From Dietzia sp032248695 (lineage in GTDB: Bacteria > Actinomycetota > Actinomycetes > Mycobacteriales > Mycobacteriaceae): DNA of 64,000 nt. Of the stretch, positions 16,972-26,369 are shown piece after piece. A model generated the notes under the pieces. It saw nothing but the letters and a program-made list of their open reading frames with translations. It was not told the origin of the DNA and ran no database searches. How positions within the stretch are numbered: position 1 is the first letter of the stretch; each line of letters starts with the position of its first letter. The DNA lies in contig NZ_JAVHXC010000002.1 in the NCBI RefSeq assembly GCF_032248695.1, forward strand, positions 496,001 through 560,000, in the 5' to 3' direction. The translations under genes and the position numbers were made by a program.

Positions 16972-17197
16972 GCTTCATCTCCAATCGAAAACTGAAGCTG
17001 TACGGCCCCAGCTTCAGCTCTCCGGCTACTCCGGCATCAACCAAACGGACTATATCCGCTGCCTAACGTCCTCTTAAGTAAACGTCGGACCTCCGCCGAA
17101 ATGGACACCGGTGGCACAACGACCGCGCCCTTCTGGCCACCACCGAGTCTCCCGAAGCCGACCTCCCGCAGGCGTCCGGCCCGAGGAACCGGCCGCC

Positions 17198-19939
17198 TCA
17201 GCCCCGGTAGGCGCCGGGCCCGTCGCCACCCACGCTGCCCATCTCCCGGCCGCCCACGCCAGCACCCGCACCGGCGCGGACACCCGCGCCGGCCTCGCCA
17301 CCGCCCCCATCCAGGTGCCGGGCCACGAACTCACCCTCCGGGCACGGCCGCCCGATCCCGAACCCCTGGGCGAGGTGAATCTTCTCCACGCGGACCAGGT
17401 CCATCACGGCGTCGGATTCCACGTTCTCGGCCACGACCTGCATCTGCAGCTGCCCGGCGAGGTCGACGATCGACCGGACAATCGTGCGGTCGGTCGCGGA
17501 GGTGTCCATGGCGGTGATGAACTCGCCGTTGACCTTCACGTAGTCGAACAGCAGGTGCTTGAGGTAGATGAACGAGCCGAAGCCGGTGCCGAAGTCATCG
17601 ATCGCCAGGCGGACCCCGGCGGCGCGGAGCCGCTGCGCCTGAGCCTTGGCGGTGGGGACGTCGTCGATCTGGGCGGTCTCGGTCAACTCGATCACCACCG
17701 CGCTCGCCGGCACACCGTGCTCGACCAGGCTGGTGTGCAGCGTGCGTTCGATCTCGGCGTTCCCGATCGACTGCGCTGAGCAGTTGATCCAGACGCAGAA
17801 GCCGGGGTCCACCGCGCGCAGTCGCGCGGCCATGGCGACGGCCGCGCGGACCACCCAGCGGTCGAGCAGGACGGCGATGCCCGCCCGCTCGGCGACCGGG
17901 ACGAACTCCGACGGGGAGACCAGCTCGCCGCCGTCGAGGAGCCGGACGAGCACCTCGGCGCCGATCACGGCGTGGGAGTCCACGTCGATGATCGGCTGGA
18001 GGTGCAGGACCAGCTCGTCGTTCTCCACCGCCCGCTCCACGAGCGTCTTCCACTCCGCGGGCGTGCGCGTGTGGTTCCGGTCCTCGCGGCAGTGGCCCAC
18101 GATGAGGAACCCGTCCCGCCCAGAGTTCTTCACGTCGTACATCAACTTGTCCGCCAGCAGCAGCGGGGCGGTGCCCTCGTCGTCGGCGGCGTCAAAGGTC
18201 ACTCCCCCGATCGACGCGGACAGCGCACGCCCGGCCCCGTCGAGGGTATGGGCGTAGCCACGTATGCGCTCGATGAGCGTGGCCGCCAGCGCCTGGAGCC
18301 GGTCCCGGTCCGCCCCGGGGATGAGGATCGCGAACTCGTCCCCGCCGAACCGGGTGACGAAATCGGACGGGTCGGTGGTCGAGGTGAGGATCCACGAGAC
18401 TTCCGTGAGGACCTTGTCGCCGACGGAATGGCCGAAGGTGTCGTTGATCTCCTTGAAGCCGTCCAGGTCCAGGACCAGGACTCCGCTGCCGGTGCCCTCG
18501 AGGCGGTGGAGGTCGTAGTGGCGGGCGATCTCGCGGTCGAAGCGTCGGCGGTTGAGCAGACCGGTCAGCGGGTCGCTCTCGGCCAGGACCTCCAGCTCGC
18601 TCAGGACGCGGTGGTGCTCGCTCACGTCCCGGATGAGCAGCAGCGCGCGCTCGGGTTCGCCGCCGCCCTCGGCCACCAGCGGGGCCGCGGTGAGTTCAAA
18701 GGCCTGTTCCGTGCCGGCGCGGTCGACGTGGAGGAACCGGTGGCCCCGGACGGTCTCGCCGCGCAGCGCCCTGGCGGACGGGGTTTCCTCGCGGGCCGCG
18801 GCGTCGTGATGGCCGTGCGGCTCGCGGACCAGGCGGGTCAGCCCGTCCCGGCCCGTGGTGACGAACTGCTCCCCGGCGGCGTTGAGCGGGGTCGCCACGC
18901 CGGCCCGGTCCACGATGATCAGCGCGTCGGGGATGGTCTGGTTGACGGTGCGGAGCTGGACCGCGCGGGTCTCGGCGGTGGCTGCGATGCTGGTGAGCTG
19001 GTCGTTCAGCCGGACGAACTCGTTCACGCCGGTCGCCATCACCAGGGCGATCAGGTAGGCCACGATCATCGCCTGGTTGATCTGCAGGGACCAGGACACG
19101 GGATCGAAGTCGTCCCCCAGGGCGAGGCCCTCGCTGTACCACCCCAGCCCGCCCACCACGAGCACCGTGAACAGCGCATGGACGGCGGCGGCGGACGGGC
19201 TGCACCGCACTCCGCTCCAAAACAGCGGCAGCAGGACGATCAGCACCAGCGGGACGAAGGGGCTCAGGAGGTAGGCGATCACCGCCAGCGCGGTGGTGGC
19301 CACGTACGCCATGACCAGGTCCGACACCGGGTACCGCCGCGAGTCCCCGCGCCGGGCCACCAGGGCGAGCCCGGTGCCGGCGATCATGAGGACGTTGGCC
19401 AGGGTGCGCACCACCCACACGCACCCTTCGACGAAGCTCGGCACCGAACCGTCCAGGGTGAGCGCGACCGCGGCGATCCCCCAGGACAGCGACGCCCCGA
19501 TGGCGGTGGCCGCGACCAGTCGGAACACGTCGGCGGGGACGGTCATCCGGCTGATGACCTCCCAGGCGGGCAACGGCGGCGACGAGCGGGCGCGGGAGGC
19601 GAACCCCAGACGGCGCCCGACCGGCACCAGGGCGAGGGAGACCCATCTCGTCACCAGGGCGGCGACGAGGTTGGCCACGGCCAGGACGAACGCCTGCGCG
19701 GGCGCCACGCCGGTGGCCACGGGCACCGCGGTGAGGATCACCAGGGTCAGGGCGACGAAGGCGGCGTAGTCCCGCGCGCTGCGGACGAGCAGCACCCAGA
19801 GGATGATCACGCCCACCGCCGGCCAGTACAGCGCCAGGCCCGAGGCCTGGGGCGCGCCCATCCGCCCGACCAGGGTGGCCACGACCAGGCCCGCGGCGGA
19901 CAGCGCGAGCCGTTGGCCACTCATCGTCGGAGATTTCAT
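17198..19939 (-). CDS. membrane GGDEF-EAL c-di-GMP turnover protein
   Basis: About 913 residues. Seven or eight N-terminal hydrophobic helices (about 8-300) form a MASE1-like sensor, followed by a PAS-like domain (330-445), GGDEF (455-615) and EAL (630-870). RFGGDEF is intact, so diguanylate cyclase activity is plausible; the inhibitory RxxD site is absent (DPSD instead). The EAL signature reads EVL, while the other phosphodiesterase residues remain: an Asn in WINCSAQ, ELTET, DDFGTG, a Lys in VKVNGEF (normally KID) and the AEN/VES glutamates. Either activity is possible. ATG at 19939 is chosen over GTG at 19942. It is divergent from a GT2 synthase gene, its probable target. Confidence 0.9.
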   Translation of the reverse strand: MKSPTMSGQRLALSAAGLVVATLVGRMGAPQASGLALYWPAVGVIILWVLLVRSARDYAAFVALTLVILTAVPVATGVAPAQAFVLAVANLVAALVTRWVSLALVPVGRRLGFASRARSSPPLPAWEVISRMTVPADVFRLVAATAIGASLSWGIAAVALTLDGSVPSFVEGCVWVVRTLANVLMIAGTGLALVARRGDSRRYPVSDLVMAYVATTALAVIAYLLSPFVPLVLIVLLPLFWSGVRCSPSAAAVHALFTVLVVGGLGWYSEGLALGDDFDPVSWSLQINQAMIVAYLIALVMATGVNEFVRLNDQLTSIAATAETRAVQLRTVNQTIPDALIIVDRAGVATPLNAAGEQFVTTGRDGLTRLVREPHGHHDAAAREETPSARALRGETVRGHRFLHVDRAGTEQAFELTAAPLVAEGGGEPERALLLIRDVSEHHRVLSELEVLAESDPLTGLLNRRRFDREIARHYDLHRLEGTGSGVLVLDLDGFKEINDTFGHSVGDKVLTEVSWILTSTTDPSDFVTRFGGDEFAILIPGADRDRLQALAATLIERIRGYAHTLDGAGRALSASIGGVTFDAADDEGTAPLLLADKLMYDVKNSGRDGFLIVGHCREDRNHTRTPAEWKTLVERAVENDELVLHLQPIIDVDSHAVIGAEVLVRLLDGGELVSPSEFVPVAERAGIAVLLDRWVVRAAVAMAARLRAVDPGFCVWINCSAQSIGNAEIERTLHTSLVEHGVPASAVVIELTETAQIDDVPTAKAQAQRLRAAGVRLAIDDFGTGFGSFIYLKHLLFDYVKVNGEFITAMDTSATDRTIVRSIVDLAGQLQMQVVAENVESDAVMDLVRVEKIHLAQGFGIGRPCPEGEFVARHLDGGGGEAGAGVRAGAGAGVGGREMGSVGGDGPGAYRG

Positions 19940-20077
19940 CACGGAATCCTAACAACGGCCCCGGGCCGTCGACCGCGTTCCGCCCCTGCATTTGTCAGAC
20001 GATGTGACGGTGACTAAGTTCTTATATGCGCCCGTCCGGCATGGGTGTGAGCACCTAACAGGACGGCGGGACGAAAA

Positions 20078-21520
20078 GTGCGCAAGAGCGGGTTCAGCAT
20101 GGGCCGTGCGGTCGGTGTGGCCGTGATCGGTCTGGCGGCGATGGGCGGGCTGATGCTCTGGCTCGCGCTCGCCCTGTCGGAGAACCGGGCGCTGCAGGCG
20201 CAGGAGGGCCTCCTCTTTGGTACCTGGCGCGTGCTGTACGACACGTATGCGCCCTCGGCCGGGGTGATGGCGGCCGCCTTCGTCGTCGCCCTCGTCTTTG
20301 TGGCCATCGCCACCGGCGTGGAAACCACGGTCGCCACCCGCTACCGACGCGCCACCGACGCGGTGGATAAACCACTGGCACCGAAGATCGTCATGGCCCG
20401 GACCCGCGGCGTGTTCCACGGGCCGGTGACCATCACGGTCCTCATCCCCGCGCACAACGAGCAGGACCGGATCACGGCGACCATCACGTCGCTGCAGACC
20501 CAGGCCGACCCGCCGGAGCGGATCGTGGTGGTGGCGGACAACTGCACCGACGCCACGCCCGACCTCGCGCGCGCCGCCGGGGTCGAGGTGTTCATCACCC
20601 GCGGCAACGTCCACAAGAAGGGCGGCGCCCTCAACCAGGCCCTGGCCGACCTGCTGCCGGAGCTGGGCGAGAACGACTGCGTCATGGTGATGGACGCCGA
20701 CACGGTCCTGGACCAGGGCTACCTCACCGCGGCGCGGCGCCGCTTCACCGACGACCGCGCGCTCATGGCGGTGGGCGGCCTGTTCTACGGCGAGGACGGC
20801 GCCGGCCTGCTGGGCCAGTTCCAGCGCAACGAGTACACGCGCTACAGCCGCGACATCCGGCGGCGCCGCGGCCGCGTGTTCGTCCTCACCGGCACCGCGT
20901 CGGTGTTCCGTTCCCGCGCGCTGCGCACCGTCGCCGCCGCACGCGGCACCCGGATCCCCGGGCGCACCGGGGACGTCTACGACACGGCCGCGCTGACGGA
21001 GGACAACGAGCTCACCCTGGCGCTCAAGTCCCTCGGCGGGCTCATGGTCTCCCCGCAGGAGTGCACGGTGGTCACCGAGGTCATGCCCACGTGGCAGGCG
21101 CTGTGGCACCAGCGGCTGCGCTGGCAGCGGGGCGCGCTGGAGAACCTCGCGGCGTACGGCATCACGCCGCAGACGACCCGCTACTGGTTCCAGCAGCTGG
21201 GGATCGGCTACGGCGCCATCGCACTCTCGAGCTACCTGCTGCTCATCGTGATCACCGCCCTCGCGCTGGACCAGTGGGTCTGGTACCCGTTCTGGGGCGC
21301 GCTGGGATTGTTGTTCATGCTCGAGCGGCTGGTCGGGGTGTGGCGCTCCGACGTGCGCGCCAAGCTCGCGGCCGTCGCGCTCGTCCCGGAGCTGGTCTAC
21401 GCCACGTTCCTCAACGTGGTGTTCCTCAAGGGAGTGGTGGACATCCTCCTGGCCCGCCAGGCCAATTGGGGCCACGTGGTGCGGGACGCCGACGGCGCGA
21501 CCCGGGTGGCCGGCGCATGA
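20078..21520 (+). CDS. family 2 glycosyltransferase, processive polysaccharide synthase type
   Basis: A 480-residue membrane glycosyltransferase resembling cellulose/hyaluronan synthase-like GT2 enzymes. Two N-terminal helices (about 8-30 and 58-80) precede the catalytic domain with ILIPAHNE-type opening (VLIPAHNEQDR), VVADNCTDAT, the metal-binding VMDADTV, TEDNEL and the QRLRW acceptor motif. Three or four C-terminal helices follow. No PilZ domain is visible, so c-di-GMP would act elsewhere. The GTG at 20078 starts the gene; the stop overlaps the next ATG by four bases. Product is unknown. The divergent GGDEF-EAL gene suggests c-di-GMP-linked control of a surface polysaccharide. Confidence 0.88.
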   Translation: MRKSGFSMGRAVGVAVIGLAAMGGLMLWLALALSENRALQAQEGLLFGTWRVLYDTYAPSAGVMAAAFVVALVFVAIATGVETTVATRYRRATDAVDKPLAPKIVMARTRGVFHGPVTITVLIPAHNEQDRITATITSLQTQADPPERIVVVADNCTDATPDLARAAGVEVFITRGNVHKKGGALNQALADLLPELGENDCVMVMDADTVLDQGYLTAARRRFTDDRALMAVGGLFYGEDGAGLLGQFQRNEYTRYSRDIRRRRGRVFVLTGTASVFRSRALRTVAAARGTRIPGRTGDVYDTAALTEDNELTLALKSLGGLMVSPQECTVVTEVMPTWQALWHQRLRWQRGALENLAAYGITPQTTRYWFQQLGIGYGAIALSSYLLLIVITALALDQWVWYPFWGALGLLFMLERLVGVWRSDVRAKLAAVALVPELVYATFLNVVFLKGVVDILLARQANWGHVVRDADGATRVAGA

Positions 21521-21798
21521 GCGGGGCCGTCAGCGGTGTGGCGCCGCACGAGATGATCCTGGCGGGGCTCGTCCTGCCGGAGTCGGTCCTGTCCTCGGGG
21601 TGGTTCGCGGTTCTCGCGGCGTTCGTGGCGATCAACACGGTCATGTACGTGACGTTGGCGGTGACCAAGACGCTGCCGAAGATCCACGTCCGCGACCTGC
21701 TGCCGCGCACCTACGTCCGGTCGGAGACGCGCAGCATCCACCCGGACCACGCCGAGCCGGGGCCTCGCGCGGCGCACCGCCCGGCCGAGCAGGAGTGA
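21517..21798 (+). CDS. small single-helix membrane protein
   Basis: A 93-residue protein with one hydrophobic helix at about 27-50 and a basic/polar C-terminal tail containing LLPRTYVRSETRS. Its ATG overlaps the GT2 stop (ATGA), so it is translationally coupled and probably works with the synthase, for example as an accessory subunit. No known family is recognised. Confidence 0.7.
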   Translation: MSGAVSGVAPHEMILAGLVLPESVLSSGWFAVLAAFVAINTVMYVTLAVTKTLPKIHVRDLLPRTYVRSETRSIHPDHAEPGPRAAHRPAEQE

Positions 21799-21805
21799 GC
21801 CCGCC

Positions 21806-22231
21806 GTGTTCTCCTCCTCCACCGGGCGCCTCGCCCGCCTCGAGATCGGTGGCCTGTGCGCTGTCCTGGCCCTCCTCCTGGCGGTGGTCGGGCTGGCCCG
21901 GGCGGGCGGCGACACCGCCGAGGTGCCGCCACCTCCCCCGGCCGGCCAGGCGGGGGCGATGAAGGCGGCGACGGACCTGACGCCGTGGACCTTCACGATC
22001 GACGAGGCGTACGCGTACGGCGAGCGGGCGTGTGAGGACATCCGGGATCCGCACTACGACGGGTTCGGCGGCTTCTACATGGGGGTGCGCAAGACGTGGG
22101 TCGCGATGCGGCTGGACGCGCACGGCCTGTCGAGTGAGGAGCAGGTGGAGCATCACCGGCGCCTGTACGCCGAGGCGGTGCGCTCCCTGTGTCCGGAGCT
22201 CGAGGCGCAGTTGCCGCCCCTGTATCGCTGA
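21806..22231 (+). CDS. membrane-anchored exported protein of unknown function
   Basis: A 141-residue protein starting at GTG 21806. One N-terminal helix (about 12-33), a proline run (PPPPPAG) and an exported helical domain with YAYGERACEDIRDPHYDG, FGGFYMGVRKTW and SLCPELEAQLPP. Two cysteines could form a disulfide. It follows the preceding gene by seven bases and completes a three-gene operon with the GT2 synthase. No family recognised. Confidence 0.7.
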   Translation: MFSSSTGRLARLEIGGLCAVLALLLAVVGLARAGGDTAEVPPPPPAGQAGAMKAATDLTPWTFTIDEAYAYGERACEDIRDPHYDGFGGFYMGVRKTWVAMRLDAHGLSSEEQVEHHRRLYAEAVRSLCPELEAQLPPLYR

Positions 22232-22363
22232 CGCCCGCGCGTCCCCTCGGGGCGCCGGTGTCTGGCAATCCGGTAATTCCTCGCGCCGCGGATGTATTTA
22301 CCCGTTACCATCACATCGCTTCTCGCGGGGTGTCCGTGCGGCGAGCTTTCTGGGAGGGAACGG

Positions 22364-22588
22364 ATGACGGTATCGACGTGGACGGTGGAGACCCTGGGCC
22401 TGGGCGATTTCTCGGAGGTGTACTCCGAGGAGTTGCAGACGTGGGTCAGGGCGATCAAGCGTGTGCGCCGCCGGGATGGTCAGGTGTCGGCGACGGGCCC
22501 CACGGAGAGTGGTGAGCGGGTCACGGTGATGATGCCGATCGGTTCCACGTGGACGGTGCGGTACGCGGGGTGTACGGACGACAAGTGA
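22364..22588 (+). CDS. small protein of unknown function
   Basis: A 74-residue protein beginning at ATG 22364 with GGGAGGG six bases upstream. It is rich in Thr/Val and Trp and ends near GSTWTVRYAGCT. No signal peptide or membrane helix. A GC-rich hairpin follows the stop directly, supporting a separate short transcript. No family recognised. Confidence 0.6.
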   Translation: MTVSTWTVETLGLGDFSEVYSEELQTWVRAIKRVRRRDGQVSATGPTESGERVTVMMPIGSTWTVRYAGCTDDK

Positions 22589-22589
22589 C

Positions 22590-22616
22590 GGGCGGCCGCT
22601 GAGGGCCGGCCGGCCC
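22590..22616 (+). terminator. GC-rich hairpin after small gene
   Basis: GGGCGGCCG (22590-22598) pairs with CGGCCGGCCC (22607-22616) with one bulge, beginning two bases after the stop of the 74-residue gene. No U-tract. Confidence 0.5.
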
Positions 22617-22647
22617 GCCGCGTGAGGGGTGGGGCTGGGACGGGGTC

Positions 22648-22707
22648 GACGACGACGAGGTCCTCCTCCCCCACCCGGCCTGCGGCCTCCGGGATGCGCG
22701 GAACCGG
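22648..22707 (+). repeat. dispersed 60-bp element, copy 3
   Basis: GACGACGACGAG to GGAACCGG, 60 bp, lying between two convergent genes and ending six bases before the stop of the hydrolase at 22713. Confidence 0.75.
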
Positions 22708-22712
22708 TGGCG

Positions 22713-23420
22713 TCAGCGTCCGAGGGAGCTGAGCCAGTCGCTGATCGCGCTGGCCAGCTGGTCCGGGGCCTCCACGGGCAGCATGTGTCCGGTCTCGGGG
22801 ATCTCGACGTAGGTCACATGCGGCGCCGCATTCGCCTCCGCCCAACGGCGTTGTTCTTCCGTTAGCACCACCTGGTCGTGTGAGGCGCCCACGATCAGCA
22901 CCGGGCACGGCGCCTTCGCGGGGAAATCCCAGCGGTCGGGCCGTGCGCCGATCGCGATGGAGTGGGCGGCGAACCGCTGGGGCCCGTACACCCGCGCGGC
23001 GCGCAGTCGCTCGGCGCGGACCTGCGGGTCGTGGCCGCGGTCGCCGTAGTAGACGGCCTCCATGCCGTCGAGGGCGATCTCCTCGTATTGCTCCTGGCTC
23101 AGGCCGGCTGCCCGTGCTGCCCGCGCCTTCGCGGATTGCGGGTCTTCGGCGCCCACCGGCGCGGTCACCAGGACGAGCCCTGCCAGCAGCTGGGGGTGCC
23201 GCTCGGCGAGGTGCATGGCGACCACTCCCCCGAGCGAATGCCCCACCACCACGCTGCCGGGCGCGATCTGCTCGGCCACCTCGTCGGCGAGTGCGTCCAG
23301 GTTTGCAACGGCCGGGAGGTCGAGGGCCGTGGCGCTCAGCTCGTGGGGCAAGGCGCGGATGACCGGGGCCCACGTCTGGGCGTCGCCGTGCAGGCCGGGG
23401 AGGAACACCAAAGTCGTCAT
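22713..23420 (-). CDS. alpha/beta hydrolase
   Basis: A 235-residue alpha/beta-hydrolase-fold protein. FLPGLHGDAQTW provides the oxyanion-loop region, VVGHSLGG the nucleophile elbow with Ser at about 95, VLIVGASHDQVV the acid strand and PETGHMLPVE the catalytic His. Such proteins include esterases, C-C hydrolases and lactonases; the substrate is not clear. ATG at 23420 is chosen; a TACGGT hexamer seven bases upstream and no RBS fit a leaderless transcript. It stands alone at the edge of the low-GC region. Confidence 0.85.
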   Translation of the reverse strand: MTTLVFLPGLHGDAQTWAPVIRALPHELSATALDLPAVANLDALADEVAEQIAPGSVVVGHSLGGVVAMHLAERHPQLLAGLVLVTAPVGAEDPQSAKARAARAAGLSQEQYEEIALDGMEAVYYGDRGHDPQVRAERLRAARVYGPQRFAAHSIAIGARPDRWDFPAKAPCPVLIVGASHDQVVLTEEQRRWAEANAAPHVTYVEIPETGHMLPVEAPDQLASAISDWLSSLGR

Positions 23421-23877
23421 GGGCTCGACCGTACGCGCGCCAGCAGCTGCCAGCCCTGGCCCGGCAAGTCCGACACGCGGCCGCCGAGGCGTCCTGTCTC
23501 GCCGTGGAGGTAGCGGTGACCCGTACGCCCAAACCTCGGGGCCCGCTGCTGGATTTCGCGCACACCAAGCATCGACACGTAATGTGAATCCCAGCTGACG
23601 GTTCACAACACATTCTTTGGTGTCACGCCTGCAAAGACCCTTATAGTAGGCCGACAAACGCCGAGAGTAACAGGGCCGGTCGAAGCAAGCTAACGGCCCT
23701 ACGAGGCCTTCAGTGGGAGATGGGCCTCTATAAACATTCAAACCGCAAGCTTACCCGCGCCGCCGACGATGTTAAATGAACGCCGAACCGGGACTCCACC
23801 TATTCAACGTTGCTACTTCGTGACAGGAACACCACGCAAGCATGGCCTCACTCAAAACGCAACGCGAGACGGCCGCA
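23421..23877. other. intergenic stretch at the left border of the polysaccharide locus
   Basis: No gene is supported over 457 bp. Base composition shifts here, near 23600, from the GC-rich backbone to a more balanced DNA. A repeat-free AT-richer stretch with CCTTATAGTAGG and CTCTATAAACATTC lies at 23638-23745. This marks the probable left border of the acquired locus. Confidence 0.5.
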
Positions 23878-25071
23878 CTAAACCCCCAGGGCGCTTTTTG
23901 CAATTATGTCAAAGACAGAGGGGCCTTCTTGTTCTGCCCGCCAGCGCTCATAAGCATCAGCAGCCTCAGACTTCATACGCGACCTGACCGACCGGGGCAG
24001 CGAACAATAATCCTTCAACTCTGCCGACCATGCGTCAACAGTGTGATTGGCCACGATTCGCCCTCCCCCGTCCATTATGACATCTGTCCACGGGGTAACG
24101 TCTTCCACGAAAGTCGGGCACCCCGCCGAGAGGCTCTCCGCGATTGCGTGCCCGAAGTTCTCGTGTTCGGTCGGCAGAAAAAAAGCGTCGGCTTCGGCAA
24201 ACAAACCTCGCACCTTCGAATTTTCCACCCCACCGCAGAAAACCACATCGACGTTCGACGGAAGGCGACTGGCAAGCTCTTCGCATCGCCGCAAATATGC
24301 AGAATTTTGAGCAGTACCGTAGATCTTAAGCGTCACGCCGACCTCAACTTGACCAAGGGCTTCCAACAGCAGAGTCACACCCTTTATCTCGGAGATTCTA
24401 CTGACGAAGATTAGGTGGACATTATCGGTGCCAGAACTAGGGCAACGCATCGCCGTCAGGGGCAGAATCGACTCATTGAGCCGAACTACGACTGCAGCCC
24501 GCGGTTGGTAAGTCCTAATCTCGCCAGCCTCGACCTCACTGGAGGCGTGCCAGATCACACCGCTGTGCAGACGAGTCAGCCGCGACGCTATCAGGAACAC
24601 CTTTTTCTTCAACGCCTTCTTCGCGAGAGCCGCAGTTCCGAACTCACCTCGGGGCGCCACAACCATCACCGCGTTACCGAAGATTCTAAACTTCGATAGG
24701 AGCATTGGCAGAATCGAGAATTTGGGGTCCAAGAAGCTATTAATGTACACGAAATCCGGATTGAGTCTTGAACCCTGCCAAAGCGCTCTGATTAGAGACC
24801 CAAGGTGCCGCTTTCTGGCGTAGAGCACCGACGCCTTATCTCGGACCACCCATGTGTCCGTAGGCACTCCTAGTGCCTTTGACTCCCCCCAATCCGTGTC
24901 TGACGAAATGACGTAGAAACGATAGCGATCTCCGTGCGTTTCAACCATAGCTTCGGTCGTCCGGATCGGGCCACCACCGCGAAAGGCCGGCGGATACAGC
25001 GGTGCAAGAAGAAGGACGGACGGCCCCTCATCCCCCCGAGCCGCGGCTCGAGAATCATAGCCGAACGACAT
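23878..25071 (-). CDS. GT4 family glycosyltransferase
   Basis: A 397-residue GT-B transferase. The N-terminal half has LAPLYPPAFRGGGPIRTTEAM (core PPAFRGGGPIR), which forms the acceptor side. The C-terminal half has VSRISEIKGV and the donor-binding FFLPTEHENFGHAIAESL, with the ExxxxxxxE pair. The product adds one sugar to the lipid-linked repeat on the inner membrane face. ATG at 25071 overlaps the end of the upstream dehydrogenase by 17 bases, so both form a two-gene operon. The sugar is unknown; because a uronic-acid-forming dehydrogenase is coupled to it, a uronic acid is a candidate. Confidence 0.85.
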   Translation of the reverse strand: MSFGYDSRAAARGDEGPSVLLLAPLYPPAFRGGGPIRTTEAMVETHGDRYRFYVISSDTDWGESKALGVPTDTWVVRDKASVLYARKRHLGSLIRALWQGSRLNPDFVYINSFLDPKFSILPMLLSKFRIFGNAVMVVAPRGEFGTAALAKKALKKKVFLIASRLTRLHSGVIWHASSEVEAGEIRTYQPRAAVVVRLNESILPLTAMRCPSSGTDNVHLIFVSRISEIKGVTLLLEALGQVEVGVTLKIYGTAQNSAYLRRCEELASRLPSNVDVVFCGGVENSKVRGLFAEADAFFLPTEHENFGHAIAESLSAGCPTFVEDVTPWTDVIMDGGGRIVANHTVDAWSAELKDYCSLPRSVRSRMKSEAADAYERWRAEQEGPSVFDIIAKSALGV

Positions 25072-26317
25072 TCTTATGGTCACCCCCCGTAGCCCCTCTA
25101 GTGTCAAAGAAGGCACGAGACAGGGAGGCGAGACGTTCCACATTATACGCACGGTGATTCTGGAGAAGAATCGTCAAATCCGCGTCAGCAGCAGCAGATT
25201 CAACGTCGTCGGCACGATGGGCGCTTGAAACTCTCGACCAATCCTCCACAAGCGGGTCGTGGAAGTGAACCACCGCGCCGTTCGATATGAGCTTCTCGGC
25301 GACTGAGGCAGCCGGGGACTCTCGCTGGTCCGCAATATCCGGTTTGTACGTAACCCCGAGGAGCAATATATGGGAACCGCGCAGCGCCATGGCCCGGTCG
25401 TTCAGTATCTCCTGGGCGCGTTCGACGATATAAGCCGGCATCCTCGCGTTGACTTCTTGGGCGAGTTCCACGAACCGGAACGGGTAGCCAAGCCGAGCTT
25501 TCACGTTGTGCGAAAGGTAGTTCGGGTCAATGGGAATACAGTGTCCCCCAACGCCCGGGCCTGGGTAAAAAGCTTGAAAACCAAAGGGTTTTGACTTTGC
25601 GGCCCCTATTACATCCCACAAATCAATGTTCAAATCGTGGCAAAACCTGGCCATTTCGTTGACGAGCGCAATATTTACATGCCGGTAAGTATTCTCAAGC
25701 AGTTTCGCCATTTCTGCTTCTCGGGTTCCACGTGTGCGAATAGTTTGGTTAACAAACTTCGAGTAGAACTCGACGGCACAGTCGGCACACGCCTCCGTGA
25801 ACCCGCCGACAACTTTCGGCGTATTCTTCGCTCCGAACTCCGGATTTCCCGGGTCTATACGCTCAGGAGAGAAAGCCAGAAAAAAATCCGAACCCGCGGT
25901 CAATCCGCTGGATTCTAAGAGTGGTCGGACCACCTCGTCTGTAGTACCCGGGTATGTGGTTGACTCCAAAATGACAAGCATCCCGCGATGGATATGTTCG
26001 GCAATCATCGTCATGGCAGACGTCACTGCGCTAAGGTCCGGCCCCCCGCCCGCCGAAAGCGGCGTAGGGACACAAACGACCGCAACGGCCGCCTCGTTCA
26101 GCACGGCCGGGTCGGTCGAGGCACGAAAACCGCTCCTCAACATCTCCTCGACGTCCTCATCGGAAAGATCGTCGATGTGTGATCGCCCGTTGTTGATAGC
26201 ACTTGCTACACGCTGGTCGACATCGAGGCCCACAACCTCCAGCCCCGCCAGTGCAGCTTCTCTAGCCAACGGAAGGCCCACATACCCCAATCCCACTATT
26301 ACCGCTCGCATGCTCAT
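25055..26317 (-). CDS. UDP-N-acetylhexosamine/UDP-sugar 6-dehydrogenase
   Basis: A 420-residue NAD-dependent enzyme of the UDP-glucose/GDP-mannose dehydrogenase family, which oxidises a sugar nucleotide C6 alcohol to a carboxylate in two steps. N-terminal Rossmann motif VGLGYVGLPLA, the CVPTPL segment, LLENTYRHVNIAL central helix and catalytic cysteine in GVGGHCIPIDP are present. C-terminal domain LLGVTYKPDIADQRESPA follows. The HCIPIDP form is typical of UDP-GlcNAc or UDP-ManNAc dehydrogenases (WbpA/WecC group), so an N-acetylated uronic acid is likely. GGAGGACC precedes the ATG at 26317. Confidence 0.9.
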   Translation of the reverse strand: MSMRAVIVGLGYVGLPLAREAALAGLEVVGLDVDQRVASAINNGRSHIDDLSDEDVEEMLRSGFRASTDPAVLNEAAVAVVCVPTPLSAGGGPDLSAVTSAMTMIAEHIHRGMLVILESTTYPGTTDEVVRPLLESSGLTAGSDFFLAFSPERIDPGNPEFGAKNTPKVVGGFTEACADCAVEFYSKFVNQTIRTRGTREAEMAKLLENTYRHVNIALVNEMARFCHDLNIDLWDVIGAAKSKPFGFQAFYPGPGVGGHCIPIDPNYLSHNVKARLGYPFRFVELAQEVNARMPAYIVERAQEILNDRAMALRGSHILLLGVTYKPDIADQRESPAASVAEKLISNGAVVHFHDPLVEDWSRVSSAHRADDVESAAADADLTILLQNHRAYNVERLASLSRAFFDTRGATGGDHKNVVRL

Positions 26318-26369
26318 AAAGGTCCTCCAGGGACGTCAGCGTATGATTGCGCCGCCGATATTCCGCCGA

